Shown here: one piece after another, positions 8,010 through 16,001 of the stretch | How positions within the stretch are numbered: the stretch's first letter is position 1 | Layout: the number at the start of each line of letters is the position of its first letter | From: Extensimonas perlucida | Lineage (GTDB): Bacteria > Pseudomonadota > Gammaproteobacteria > Burkholderiales > Burkholderiaceae_C | Length of the DNA stretch: 64,000 bases | Assembly (NCBI RefSeq): GCF_007655255.1 | Contig: NZ_VMYE01000002.1 | Span: forward strand, 124,001 to 188,000 | Direction: 5' to 3' | Notes under the pieces: model-generated | Seen by the model: the letters and a program-made list of their open reading frames with translations, nothing else | What the model was told of the DNA's origin: nothing | Database searches by the model: none | Position numbers and translations under genes: made by a program

Positions 8010-9881
8010 TCAGGCTGCGCGCGCCAGCTCCGGGTCGGTTTGCGCTGCCGCTGTGGGGCCAGCGCGCACGGCGATGCCGCTGGCTGCCAGCTTGGCATCG
8101 TGCTTGGACATAGCGGCCAGGTTGGCCACGTCTTCGGCGCGGCGCAGCGCGCCCGGCGCGATGCGCACCACACCAATCGACAAGGTGGTGCAAGGGAAGA
8201 AGCGGCGCACGCCGTCACGGTCCTCGGCGTAGATGCCCCCGGCCTGGCGCGCGGCCTCGTCGAACAGCAAGAGGGCCTCGCGCGCGAACTCCGCCACGAG
8301 GTTCTCGCAGCGCTGCAGCCAGTCGCCGCTCTGGAACAGCAGCACGAAGTCGTCGCCCCCCACATGCCCGACGAAGTCGCGGCGCGGGTCGCAGTGCGCC
8401 GTGGCCAGCCGGGCCAGCAGGCGGATCATCTGGTCGCCGCGCCAGTAGCCGTAGTAGTCGTTGAAGGGCTTGAAGTGGTTCAGGTCGGCGTAGCAGGCCG
8501 TGAATTCGGTGCCGTTGTCGAGCAGGCGCTGTATGTGCAGGCTTATGGGGATGTTGCCGGGCAGGAAGGTCAGGGGATTGGCGTGGCGCGCGGCCTCAAT
8601 GCGCGTTTCCGTGACGGCGCGCACCAGCTGGGCGCCCGTGCCCAGGCCCAGATAGCGGCCATTGTCGGTCACGATGTAGCCATCGTTGAGGTAGCGCTGA
8701 TCCTGCGCGGTGAGGATGCCCATGAGCTGCTCCACGTCACAGTCGAGCTCGACCACGCGCGGTGATGGATTGGCGAATGCCAGGCAGGGTTTGCGGCCAT
8801 GGACCTCGCGGAAGTAGAGCGTGGCGTAGCGGTTCATGAACTGCAGGCGGTTGACCAGTGCGATGGGGTGCGTGCCTTCGATCACGGGCAAGGCGTGCAG
8901 GGTCGGGTGCGCGTGGAACAGCGCGGCGACGGCGTCGTTGCTCGTGTCGGGGCTGACAGCCGGCGCCTGCACCAGGGGGAGGCTGCGCAGAATGCCGGGG
9001 CGGGCCGTCTGTCCCAAATGGGGCAGCACGGCTACGTGCCGGTCTTTCAGCACGGCCAGCGCCTCATCATCCAGGCGCGCGCGCGGCGCTTGCGCCGGGC
9101 GGCCCAGCAGCCAGCCTTGGCCGAAAGGGATGTCCAGATCGCGCAGGGCGTGCAGGTCTTCGCGGGTTTCGATGCCTTCGGCGATCAGCTGTGTGCCAAA
9201 CATCTCGGCGATGCCTTTGATGGCCTGCAGCATCTGCAGCTTTTCGGGGTGCGCGCTGATGGCGTGGATGAAATGCTTGTCGATTTTCACGAAGTCGGGC
9301 TTGACCTCGGACCATAGGCGCAGGCTCGAGCGGCCATCGCCGAAGTCGTCGAGCGCCAGGCGTATGCCGCAGGCGTGCACGGTCTTGACGGCTGCGCGCA
9401 GCATGGCCATGTCGGTCACGCGCTCGTGTTCGGTGACTTCGAGCACCAGCATGCGCGCCTTGCTCCCCATGCTGCGCACCGCCTGGGCGAGCTTGGCGCC
9501 GAAAATGGACACGCCCAGCACCAGCGCGTCGGCGCTGATGTTGACGAACAGGCGCCCCGGCGCGGTGCCGGGCGGGTGCGTGGCCGCCCAGTCGCGCAGC
9601 GCCGTGAAGATGCAAAACAGCTCGAAGTCGGCCAGCACGTGCTCGCGCTGTGCCTGCTCCAGCAGCGCTATGGGCGTGTGCCAGGCCGTATCCCGCGGGC
9701 CGCGAATCAAGGCCTCGTGGGCATACACCCCGCCCGCGCGCAAGTCGCCCAAGGGCTGGAACACGCAGTGCAGCGCGCTCGCGCGCACCAGACGCGCCAG
9801 CACCCCCGTGCCGTGGCGCAGCGCAGGGGAGAGCAGGGTCAGCATGGCCGCATGCCGGGCGGACGGTGGTATCTGGGTCAT
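8010..9881 (-). CDS. EAL-CBS-GGDEF cyclic-di-GMP signalling protein
   Basis: About 623 residues with an EAL domain first, a CBS-like pair in the middle and a GGDEF domain last, no membrane segments. EAL catalytic features all appear: HEALIRGP, the Asn of LFVNISAD, LEVTEHE, LDDFGDG, Lys of VKIDKHF, AEGIET and GQGWLLG. It is therefore probably an active c-di-GMP phosphodiesterase. The GGDEF signature is GGDDF with the upstream metal/substrate region ADLNHFKPFND, so cyclase or GTP-sensing function remains possible. The start MTQIPPSARH is preferred over an upstream ATG that would add 37 unconserved residues; no strong ribosome site supports either. Confidence 0.88.
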   Translation of the reverse strand: MTQIPPSARHAAMLTLLSPALRHGTGVLARLVRASALHCVFQPLGDLRAGGVYAHEALIRGPRDTAWHTPIALLEQAQREHVLADFELFCIFTALRDWAATHPPGTAPGRLFVNISADALVLGVSIFGAKLAQAVRSMGSKARMLVLEVTEHERVTDMAMLRAAVKTVHACGIRLALDDFGDGRSSLRLWSEVKPDFVKIDKHFIHAISAHPEKLQMLQAIKGIAEMFGTQLIAEGIETREDLHALRDLDIPFGQGWLLGRPAQAPRARLDDEALAVLKDRHVAVLPHLGQTARPGILRSLPLVQAPAVSPDTSNDAVAALFHAHPTLHALPVIEGTHPIALVNRLQFMNRYATLYFREVHGRKPCLAFANPSPRVVELDCDVEQLMGILTAQDQRYLNDGYIVTDNGRYLGLGTGAQLVRAVTETRIEAARHANPLTFLPGNIPISLHIQRLLDNGTEFTACYADLNHFKPFNDYYGYWRGDQMIRLLARLATAHCDPRRDFVGHVGGDDFVLLFQSGDWLQRCENLVAEFAREALLLFDEAARQAGGIYAEDRDGVRRFFPCTTLSIGVVRIAPGALRRAEDVANLAAMSKHDAKLAASGIAVRAGPTAAAQTDPELARAA

Positions 9882-9989
9882 GAGAGCGGGGCAGGGGCAG
9901 GGACGAAACCATAATCTCCGTCGATGACGGGAATATGGCGGTCCGCCAGATGCTATTGTTTTTGATGATTTTTTCATAAAGAAAAACGG

Positions 9990-10028
9990 CATTTATGCTT
10001 TTATATAAAGCGTAGGCAGCTATCATTT
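9990..10028 (-). repeat. Possible diverged copy C of the short dispersed repeat, in a divergent promoter region
   Basis: Read on the minus strand it begins GAAATGATAGCTGCCTACGC, resembling the ATAGCTGCTAGCGC start of the other copies; the remainder is poorly conserved. It sits in the AT-rich intergenic region between the EAL gene and the glycerate kinase gene and contains a small near-palindrome, GCTTTTATATAAAGC, at 9997-10011. It may simply be promoter DNA. Confidence 0.3.
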
Positions 10029-10090
10029 CGATTGTGAACCCCCCTCTTTTTGGGCAGACTTCAACGTGTTTGCCAGCCACGAGGCGTGCC

Positions 10091-11440
10091 ATGCCAGACC
10101 AAAGCGCCCCTCTTTCCCCGCCGCTGCCTGATCCGCACACCCGTCCGCATGCCTTTTTGCAGGCCTTGTTCGAGGCCGCGGTGCGCAGCGCCCAGCCCTT
10201 GCACGGGCTCGCGGCTGCCTTGCCGGCGCCGCCGCGCGGGCGCACGCTGGTACTCGGCGCGGGCAAGGCGGCGGGTGCGATGGCGCAGGCGCTCGAAGCG
10301 CTGTGGCCTGCGGATGCGCCGCTGTCGGGCCTGGTCGTGACGCGCTACGGCCACATTCCGCCGCGGCCCGCGGGTGTGCCGCAGCGCATCGAAGTGATCG
10401 AGGCCGCGCATCCCGTGCCCGATGCCGCGAGCGAGGTGGCCGCGCAGCGCATGCTGGCGCTCGTGCAGCAAAGCCGCCTCACGGACGATGACCTCGTGCT
10501 GTTCCTCGTCTCGGGCGGCGGCTCGGCGCTGCTTGCGCTGCCTGTGGAGGGGCTGACGCTGCAGGACAAGCAGCGCATCAACCGCGAGTTGCTTGCGAGC
10601 GGCGCGAACATTGCCGAGATGAACTGCGTGCGCAAGCACCTTTCGCGCATCAAGGGCGGGCGCTTGGCGCTCGCATGTGCGCCGGCGCCGGTGTGCACGC
10701 TCGCGATCAGCGACGTGCCCGGCGACGACCCCGCCGTGATCGCGAGCGGCCCCACCGTGCCCGATGCGAGCACCTGCGCCGAGGCGCTCGAAATCGTGCG
10801 GCGTTACGCCATCGCGCTGCCGCAGGCGGTGCGCCAAGGGCTGGAAAGCGGCGCGCTCGAAACCCCAAAGCCCGGCGCTGCGGCCTTTGCCAAAAACACC
10901 GTGCGCCTCGTCGCCACGCCCTGGCAGGCGCTGCAGGCCGCGGCGCAGGCGGCGCGCAGCGCGGGGATCGCCGCGCATGTGCTGTCAGATGAAGTCCAAG
11001 GCGAGTCGCATGAAGTGGCCAAGGTGCACGCGGCGCTGGCGCGCACGGTGGCGCAGCGCGGCGCGCCGTTTGCCGCGCCTTGCGTGCTCTTGTCGGGCGG
11101 CGAAACGACGGTGACGGTGCACCCGCGCCCCGCGGGCGCCTTGCCGGGGCGCGGCGGGCGCGCGGGCGAGTTTTGCCTCGCGCTCGCGCAGGCGCTGCAG
11201 GGCGCGCCGAACATCTGGGCGCTCGCGGCCGACACCGACGGCATGGACGGCAGCGAGAACAACGCGGGCGCCTGGGTGGCGCCGGACACGCTCGACCGCG
11301 CCGCACGCGCCGGTCTGCGCGTGGCCGAGCACCTTGCGCGCAACGATTCCTGGGGATTCTTTTCAGTCCTGGACGATCTGCTCGTGACCGGCCCGACCTA
11401 CACCAACGTGAACGACTTTCGCGCGATTTTGGTGCGCTGA
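10091..11440 (+). CDS. ttuD: Glycerate 2-kinase (GckA/TtuD, MOFRL family)
   Basis: A 449-residue kinase that phosphorylates D-glycerate to 2-phosphoglycerate at the end of the glyoxylate/glycerate and tartrate routes. Family marks include LVLGAGKAAGAMAQALE near the N-terminus, LFLVSGGGSALL, FAKNTVRLV, LLSGGETTVT and the C-terminal MOFRL segment around ALAADTDGMDGSENNAG. Older annotation often calls these hydroxypyruvate reductases. The ATG at 10091 is chosen because GAGG lies 6 bases upstream; a GTG 57 bases earlier is also in frame. It ends convergent with the porin gene. No glycerate-pathway partner is adjacent. Confidence 0.9.
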   Translation: MPDQSAPLSPPLPDPHTRPHAFLQALFEAAVRSAQPLHGLAAALPAPPRGRTLVLGAGKAAGAMAQALEALWPADAPLSGLVVTRYGHIPPRPAGVPQRIEVIEAAHPVPDAASEVAAQRMLALVQQSRLTDDDLVLFLVSGGGSALLALPVEGLTLQDKQRINRELLASGANIAEMNCVRKHLSRIKGGRLALACAPAPVCTLAISDVPGDDPAVIASGPTVPDASTCAEALEIVRRYAIALPQAVRQGLESGALETPKPGAAAFAKNTVRLVATPWQALQAAAQAARSAGIAAHVLSDEVQGESHEVAKVHAALARTVAQRGAPFAAPCVLLSGGETTVTVHPRPAGALPGRGGRAGEFCLALAQALQGAPNIWALAADTDGMDGSENNAGAWVAPDTLDRAARAGLRVAEHLARNDSWGFFSVLDDLLVTGPTYTNVNDFRAILVR

Positions 11441-11474
11441 GCGCAAATACGCGCTGGAAGCGGGCCTGTGGGCG

Positions 11475-12500
11475 TCAGAAGCTGTGGCGCATGCCGATGC
11501 CGAAGCTGTTGCCGGTGTCCTGGTCCGTGATGCGGTCGTTCATGAACATGGCATACACGTCGGTGCGCTTGGACAGGTTGTAGTCGTAGCCGATCGTGAA
11601 GGTCTTGCGCTTGAGGTCCACGTCCGTGAGCTTGGTCTGCGCCCACGAGGCCAGCACCTTGCCCGGCCCGCCGAGCGGAATCGAGGCGCCGACCTGCGTG
11701 GTCTTGGCCTTGATGGGGCTGTCGTCGGACTTGGCCTCGCCATACGTGAGGTAAGCCTTGACGATGCTGAAGTCGTACGCGCCGCCGAGCATCCAGTCCT
11801 TCTTGGTCGTGCCGAAGTAGGTGGTGGGGGCGGGGTTGCTGATTTGGTCGTGCTCGTAAAACGCCGTGAGCGTGAGCGGGCCGTTGAAATACAGCGCGTT
11901 GACGCCGACGTTCTTCTTGCCGTTGCTGCCTGCCACTTCGCCGAACTGGTAGTGCAGATTGGCTTTCAGGCCCGAGAAGTCGGGCGTGGTGTAGATGATC
12001 TCGTTCGACCAGCCGGTGTCAGAAGGTGTGGTGGCTTGCCAGTGCGAGGCGTTGAACAGCGGCACGTTCATGTGCAGGATCAGCGGCGCGAAGGTGAACG
12101 AGTCGCCCAAGGGGTTGGCGATCACCGAGGGCAGGAAGTTGGGCGCCAGGCCGCGTCCCAGCGTCACCGCGCCAAAACTGCCCGAGAGCCCCACATTGGC
12201 ATCGCGCGAAAAGAAGGGGTCGTTCGGGAAGCGACCGGCCTCGCCCGTGTCCATGCGCATGTAGCCCGTCAGGGCGAAGTTGGCCTTGAGCCCGCCGCCC
12301 AGGTCTTCGCTGCCCTTGAAGCCGAACCACGAGGTCGTCAAGCCGCCGCTGCCCACGGTGCTGGTGCGCTCGGCGTCGCCCGCGTAGCGCATGGAGCCCA
12401 CGTAGGCATCGAGCAGGCCCGTGACTTGCACGGAGCTTTGGGCCTGGGCGGCAGCGGCGCACAGCAGCGCGGCGGCCAGGGTGACGAGATTCTTTTTCAT
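11475..12500 (-). CDS. Gram-negative general porin (16-stranded, Burkholderiales type)
   Basis: A 341-residue outer-membrane trimeric porin. A clear signal peptide (MKKNLVTLAAALLCAAAAQAQ) is followed by SSVQVTGLLDAYVGS and alternating beta-strands, with the conserved WFGFKGSEDLGGGLKANF and a terminal Phe (GIGMRHSF) for BAM recognition. The ribosome site AGGAGGGT stands just before the ATG. It is divergent from a Crp/Fnr-type regulator across 238 bases, so oxygen- or carbon-linked control is possible but not shown. Confidence 0.93.
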   Translation of the reverse strand: MKKNLVTLAAALLCAAAAQAQSSVQVTGLLDAYVGSMRYAGDAERTSTVGSGGLTTSWFGFKGSEDLGGGLKANFALTGYMRMDTGEAGRFPNDPFFSRDANVGLSGSFGAVTLGRGLAPNFLPSVIANPLGDSFTFAPLILHMNVPLFNASHWQATTPSDTGWSNEIIYTTPDFSGLKANLHYQFGEVAGSNGKKNVGVNALYFNGPLTLTAFYEHDQISNPAPTTYFGTTKKDWMLGGAYDFSIVKAYLTYGEAKSDDSPIKAKTTQVGASIPLGGPGKVLASWAQTKLTDVDLKRKTFTIGYDYNLSKRTDVYAMFMNDRITDQDTGNSFGIGMRHSF

Positions 12501-12689
12501 GGATAACCCTCCTGGAAAAAATGAACACCGGCATGGTTGGTGTGACACCGGCGCACGAGCCATGGCCGCCTCCCGGCAATGCACCGGACACAAAAAGCGG
12601 CCCTGCGGATTAGAGCAATTCTCATGCCGCTGCAAGCTGGTGCATGCCATTGGCGCCGCAAGTGCGGGCGGCCGGATAGGCGGCACCAT

Positions 12690-12703
12690 TTGATTTTGCT
12701 CAA
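12690..12703. promoter_or_regulatory. FNR-like box
   Basis: The sequence TTGAT-TTTG-CTCAA matches the FNR consensus TTGAT-N4-ATCAA except for one base. It lies 35 bases upstream of the Crp/Fnr gene start and 190 bases from the porin start, in the divergent intergenic region. It could be an autoregulatory site. A single imperfect match is weak evidence. Confidence 0.4.
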
Positions 12704-12738
12704 CACGGGCGGTGGCGCGGCGCGGCACAGTCGGCACC

Positions 12739-13362
12739 ATGCTGTCATCCACCCTGTTCCCCCTTCCTTCGGAAGCCGAAACGGCGGCTGCGGGCGACAT
12801 GCTGCGCCAACGCCACGAGCACCTGGATTCGGTGCTGCACCTCGATAGCGGCCGCGTGGTGCTCGGCGTGTGCGAACAAGGCGAGTTGCGCCATCGTCTG
12901 GGGCTGGTCGAAGGGCCGTGCTGGCTGGACGCGGCCGATGCCTTGCTTGGCAAGCACTGCGCGGTCGATATGGTGGCCGAAACTGCGGTGCAGGTGCGCC
13001 GCTTGCCTTTGGATGCGTTCCAGCAAGGTTGCGCCGCGCTGCCGGAGCCTGCGCGCGCCTTGCTGCACGACATGGCCGCCGCCTGCCGTCGGCAGACGGA
13101 CTTGGCCGTGAGCCGCCTGGCGCAGGACGCCGAGGCGCGCTGCGCGCAATGGCTGCTGCAGCACGCGCAGCCCGAACCCAACGGCACCCTGCGCGTGACC
13201 CTGCAAGAGCGCAAGCGCATCATCGCCGCGCAATTGGGCATCGCGCCCGAGACTTTTTCGCGCATCCTGCGCCACCTGCGCGAGCATGGGCTGATTGCCG
13301 GCACGGGCAACGTGCTCAACCTGCCGCAGCCGCACGCCCTGCAATCGGTCGCGGGCGGCTGA
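12739..13362 (+). CDS. Crp/Fnr-family transcription regulator
   Basis: A 207-residue protein with an N-terminal cyclic-nucleotide-binding-like fold and a C-terminal winged helix. The recognition segment LGIAPETFSRILRHLREHGLI is typical of the family, with RVTLQERKRIIAAQ before it. No cluster of N-terminal cysteines is present, so it is not an Fe-S sensor of the FNR type; a DNR/NnrR-like or other effector-sensing role is more likely. The ATG at 12739 (MLSSTLFPLPSE) is chosen; a TTG/GTG further upstream would read into the promoter. Divergent from the porin. Confidence 0.85.
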   Translation: MLSSTLFPLPSEAETAAAGDMLRQRHEHLDSVLHLDSGRVVLGVCEQGELRHRLGLVEGPCWLDAADALLGKHCAVDMVAETAVQVRRLPLDAFQQGCAALPEPARALLHDMAAACRRQTDLAVSRLAQDAEARCAQWLLQHAQPEPNGTLRVTLQERKRIIAAQLGIAPETFSRILRHLREHGLIAGTGNVLNLPQPHALQSVAGG

Positions 13363-13425
13363 GCGGCCCGCAGGGCGGGGTTCGGGTTCTACCCAGGTTA
13401 CACGCGCGCTGCGGCTGCGTATGCT

Positions 13426-13463
13426 GGTATCCATGCGCCCGCGGTTCGAGGCGCGTGGATGCC
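13426..13463. terminator. Stem-loop downstream of the Crp/Fnr gene
   Basis: Arms GGTATCCATGCGCC and GGCGCGTGGATGCC pair at 12 of 14 positions around a 10-base loop, 63 bases after the stop codon. A T-containing stretch follows but there is no clean T run, so this may be a weak terminator or an mRNA leader structure of the next gene. Confidence 0.3.
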
Positions 13464-13529
13464 CCAAATGTTTGATTTTCCCTTCGTTCGGGCGTTTGCG
13501 GACACGGTTTTTGCGCCGAAGGTGGCCTG

Positions 13530-15959
13530 ATGCCCCTTGCTGCGCAATCAATCTCCGTGCCGCCGTCCGCCGTCCGCGCGGGCGGTGGCCCCGCTTGGAG
13601 CATGCCCGGCACCCTGGTGCTGCGCCTGATCGGCGTGGCGCTGGTGCTGCTCGTGCTCGCGGGTGCCGCCAGTGCCTGGCTCGTGGCGCGGTACGTGCAA
13701 CAAGATGCCCTGCAGCAGCTCGCGCGCCAGCAAAGCGACGAGGTCGATCTGCTGGCACGGCTTTTCGCGGGCAAGATCGAGCAGGTGCAAAAGCAGCTGC
13801 GCGGCGCAGCCACGCGCATCACGCCGCAATTGCTCGCGCAGCCCGCGGCGCTGCAGCGCGCGCTGCAGCAGGAACTCGCGGCCGCGCCCTGGTTCAGCAC
13901 CATGACGGTGGCGCGCCCGGACGGCACCGTGCTCCTGCACTTGCAAGCGCCCCAGGCCGGCACGGTGCGCGACAGCGGTGCGGCGCCCCAAGGCGAGGAC
14001 GAGCTCGGTCCAGACGAAGCCAGCGCCGCTGAGCGCGCGCTCTTGCAACGCGCAGTGCGCGAGGCCAGGGCGCAGATCGGCGAGGTGCTTGCCAGCGGGC
14101 CGGCAGCGGCGCGCATGGCATTCAGCCTGCCGCTGCTGGGGGCGAACGGGCAGGTGCTGGGCGCGCTGGGCGCCAGCGTGCCGCTGCAATCGCAGGCCTT
14201 GTTCGCGCCCGCTGTGGCCGCAGTGTCCCAGCAAGGGCAGGCGCGGCTGTTGGTGTTCACGCGCGCGGGCCGCATTCTTTTCCACACCAATGCGGCCCGC
14301 GTGCTCGGCAGCGTGCGCGACGAGGCGGGCTTTGCGCCCGCTGCCGCGTGCGCGCCGGCAGCGCTTGGGGGGCATGCGCATGCGCAGGTGCAGGCTGGGT
14401 ACCTGGCGAGTTGTGCGGACATGCCGCTGCCGCAGTGGAGCCTGGCGCGCGTGCGCGCCGTGCCCGATCTGCTCAGCGCGGGGGCGATCCTGCGCCGCGG
14501 CGCAGGGCAGGCTGCAGTGGCCATGCTGGGCTTGTGTGGCTTGCTGCTGGTGGGGCTGATGGCCTGGCTTGCGCAGCCACTCGCGCGCCTGGGGTGCGCG
14601 GCGCAGCGCGTGCTGCGGCACCTCGATGGTCTGCCTGAAGCGGCTGCGCCGGGCGCGGTTTTCCTGCAGCCCGGGCCTGCTGCGCAGGCAGCGCAGCCAG
14701 GAGCCTGTCGGACTTTGGGCGTCGAAAGCGAGAATGCGCCCCGGCGAGGCCAGTTTTTGCCGGATTCGCCGCCTCATAGTGGTGCTATGGGGCAAGAAGA
14801 CGGTAAAAAATGGGCCGCTGCGGCGCATTCGCAGCCGACGATTCCAAAGTCCGACAGGCTCCTAGGGAGTGGCACCGGTGCTGCGGCCGCAGCGGATGAG
14901 GTGGACGCGCTGGCGGCCTGGCTGCAGCGCTTGCAGCAAGAGGGTTTGCGCCAGTGGCAGCGCGGCGATGCGCTCGCGGCGCAGCTGCAGGCCATTTTGG
15001 CGCATGCCCCCGTGGGCATCGCGGTCTCGCGCCAGGGCGTTTTGCAGCTGCTCGGGCGCCAGGCGTGCCAGTTGCTCGGCTACGGCGTGCACGAGTTGCA
15101 GGGCCGCTCGGTACGCCGCCTGCATGCGAGCGATGCCGACTATGCGCACTGGCGCGCGCGTGTGCAGACCGAGTTTGCCGCCCACGGCGTGCTCGACGGC
15201 GAGGCGCGTTTCCTGCGCAAGGACGGCAGCCTGATGTGGGCGCGCGTGCAGGCGCGGCCCATACAGGCAGGCGATGCCGAGGCAGGCATCCTGTGGCTGT
15301 TCGAGGACATCACCGCCTTGCGCGAGGTGCGCCACCAGCAGGAGTGGGAGCGCACGCACGACGCGCTCACGCAGCTGTGCAACCGCGCGAGCTTCGAGCA
15401 GCGCCTGGGCCTGCTGCTGGCAGAGCGCGGCCAGGCGGCCCAGGTCGCGGCACGGTCAGGCAATGTGGCCGTGGTGCACGCGGGCTTCGATCCGGCCGAG
15501 GCGGGCGTGCTGCTGTTTCTGGACCTGGACCACCTCACGCTGGTCAATGAAGTCGCGGGCCACGGCGCGGGCGACGACGTGCTGCGCCATGTCGCGCGGC
15601 TCATCGACAGCCAGGTGCGCCACAGCGGTTGGGCTGCGCGTCTGGGCGGCGACAAGTTCGGCGTGGTGCTGCCGCGCTGCTCGCTCGCGCGTGGCCAGGC
15701 CGTGGCCGAGCAGCTGCGCGCCGCGGTGCAGGGGCTCGAAGCCGCCTACCACGGGCACGGCTTCACGCTCAGCGTGAGCATAGGGCTGGTGCCGCTGGCC
15801 GAGGCGCACTGGCACGACCTGCGCACCGTGCTGCACGCCGCCGACATGGCCTGCTACGAGGCCAAGCGCGCCGGGCGCAACTGCGTGCGCACTCAGCCGG
15901 TGCTGCAAGATCGCGGCGACGCGGCTCTGACGCGCGGCCTGCGGGCGCGGCAAGCTTGA
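13530..15959 (+). CDS. Membrane HAMP-PAS-GGDEF signalling protein with an in-frame mobile-element insert
   Basis: 809 residues. One transmembrane helix lies near residues 30-52, a periplasmic sensor region follows to about 320, and a second helix (about 327-347) leads to a HAMP segment with its second helix DEVDALAAWLQRLQQ. A PAS domain (about 490-600) and a C-terminal GGDEF domain (about 610-795) follow. The signature reads GGDKF instead of GGDEF/GGEEF, replacing the second acidic residue with Lys, so cyclase activity is doubtful. Residues about 390-445 are encoded by a 161-bp repeat plus its 4-bp CTAG flank and split the two HAMP helices. There is no EAL domain. Confidence 0.88.
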   Translation: MPLAAQSISVPPSAVRAGGGPAWSMPGTLVLRLIGVALVLLVLAGAASAWLVARYVQQDALQQLARQQSDEVDLLARLFAGKIEQVQKQLRGAATRITPQLLAQPAALQRALQQELAAAPWFSTMTVARPDGTVLLHLQAPQAGTVRDSGAAPQGEDELGPDEASAAERALLQRAVREARAQIGEVLASGPAAARMAFSLPLLGANGQVLGALGASVPLQSQALFAPAVAAVSQQGQARLLVFTRAGRILFHTNAARVLGSVRDEAGFAPAAACAPAALGGHAHAQVQAGYLASCADMPLPQWSLARVRAVPDLLSAGAILRRGAGQAAVAMLGLCGLLLVGLMAWLAQPLARLGCAAQRVLRHLDGLPEAAAPGAVFLQPGPAAQAAQPGACRTLGVESENAPRRGQFLPDSPPHSGAMGQEDGKKWAAAAHSQPTIPKSDRLLGSGTGAAAAADEVDALAAWLQRLQQEGLRQWQRGDALAAQLQAILAHAPVGIAVSRQGVLQLLGRQACQLLGYGVHELQGRSVRRLHASDADYAHWRARVQTEFAAHGVLDGEARFLRKDGSLMWARVQARPIQAGDAEAGILWLFEDITALREVRHQQEWERTHDALTQLCNRASFEQRLGLLLAERGQAAQVAARSGNVAVVHAGFDPAEAGVLLFLDLDHLTLVNEVAGHGAGDDVLRHVARLIDSQVRHSGWAARLGGDKFGVVLPRCSLARGQAVAEQLRAAVQGLEAAYHGHGFTLSVSIGLVPLAEAHWHDLRTVLHAADMACYEAKRAGRNCVRTQPVLQDRGDAALTRGLRARQA
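14701..14861 (+). mobile_element. MITE-like palindromic element, copy 1, in frame inside the GGDEF gene
   Basis: 161 bp bounded by terminal repeats; including the flank base pair AG the ends read AGGAGCCTGTCGGACTTTGG and its complement. The left flank is CCAG and the right flank CTAG, a probable 4-bp target duplication with one mutation. Element plus one flank is 165 bp, exactly 55 codons, with no stop in the host frame. It has no gene of its own. Copy 2 (29167-29327) is nearly identical in sequence, orientation and reading frame. Confidence 0.85.
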
Positions 15960-16001
15960 CCCAGGTCGTCCATTGAACAATCGGGGCTTAACCCAGCTGC
16001 T

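Noticed and set aside
12501-13319. 273-codon upstream extension of the porin frame
   Set aside because: It is opposite the Crp/Fnr gene; the porin signal peptide and a strong ribosome site fix the start at 12500.
14701-14861. Frameshift or pseudogene in the GGDEF gene caused by the element
   Set aside because: The insert plus flank is 165 bases with no stop and the HAMP, PAS and GGDEF parts stay in one frame, so the gene is not disrupted at sequence level.
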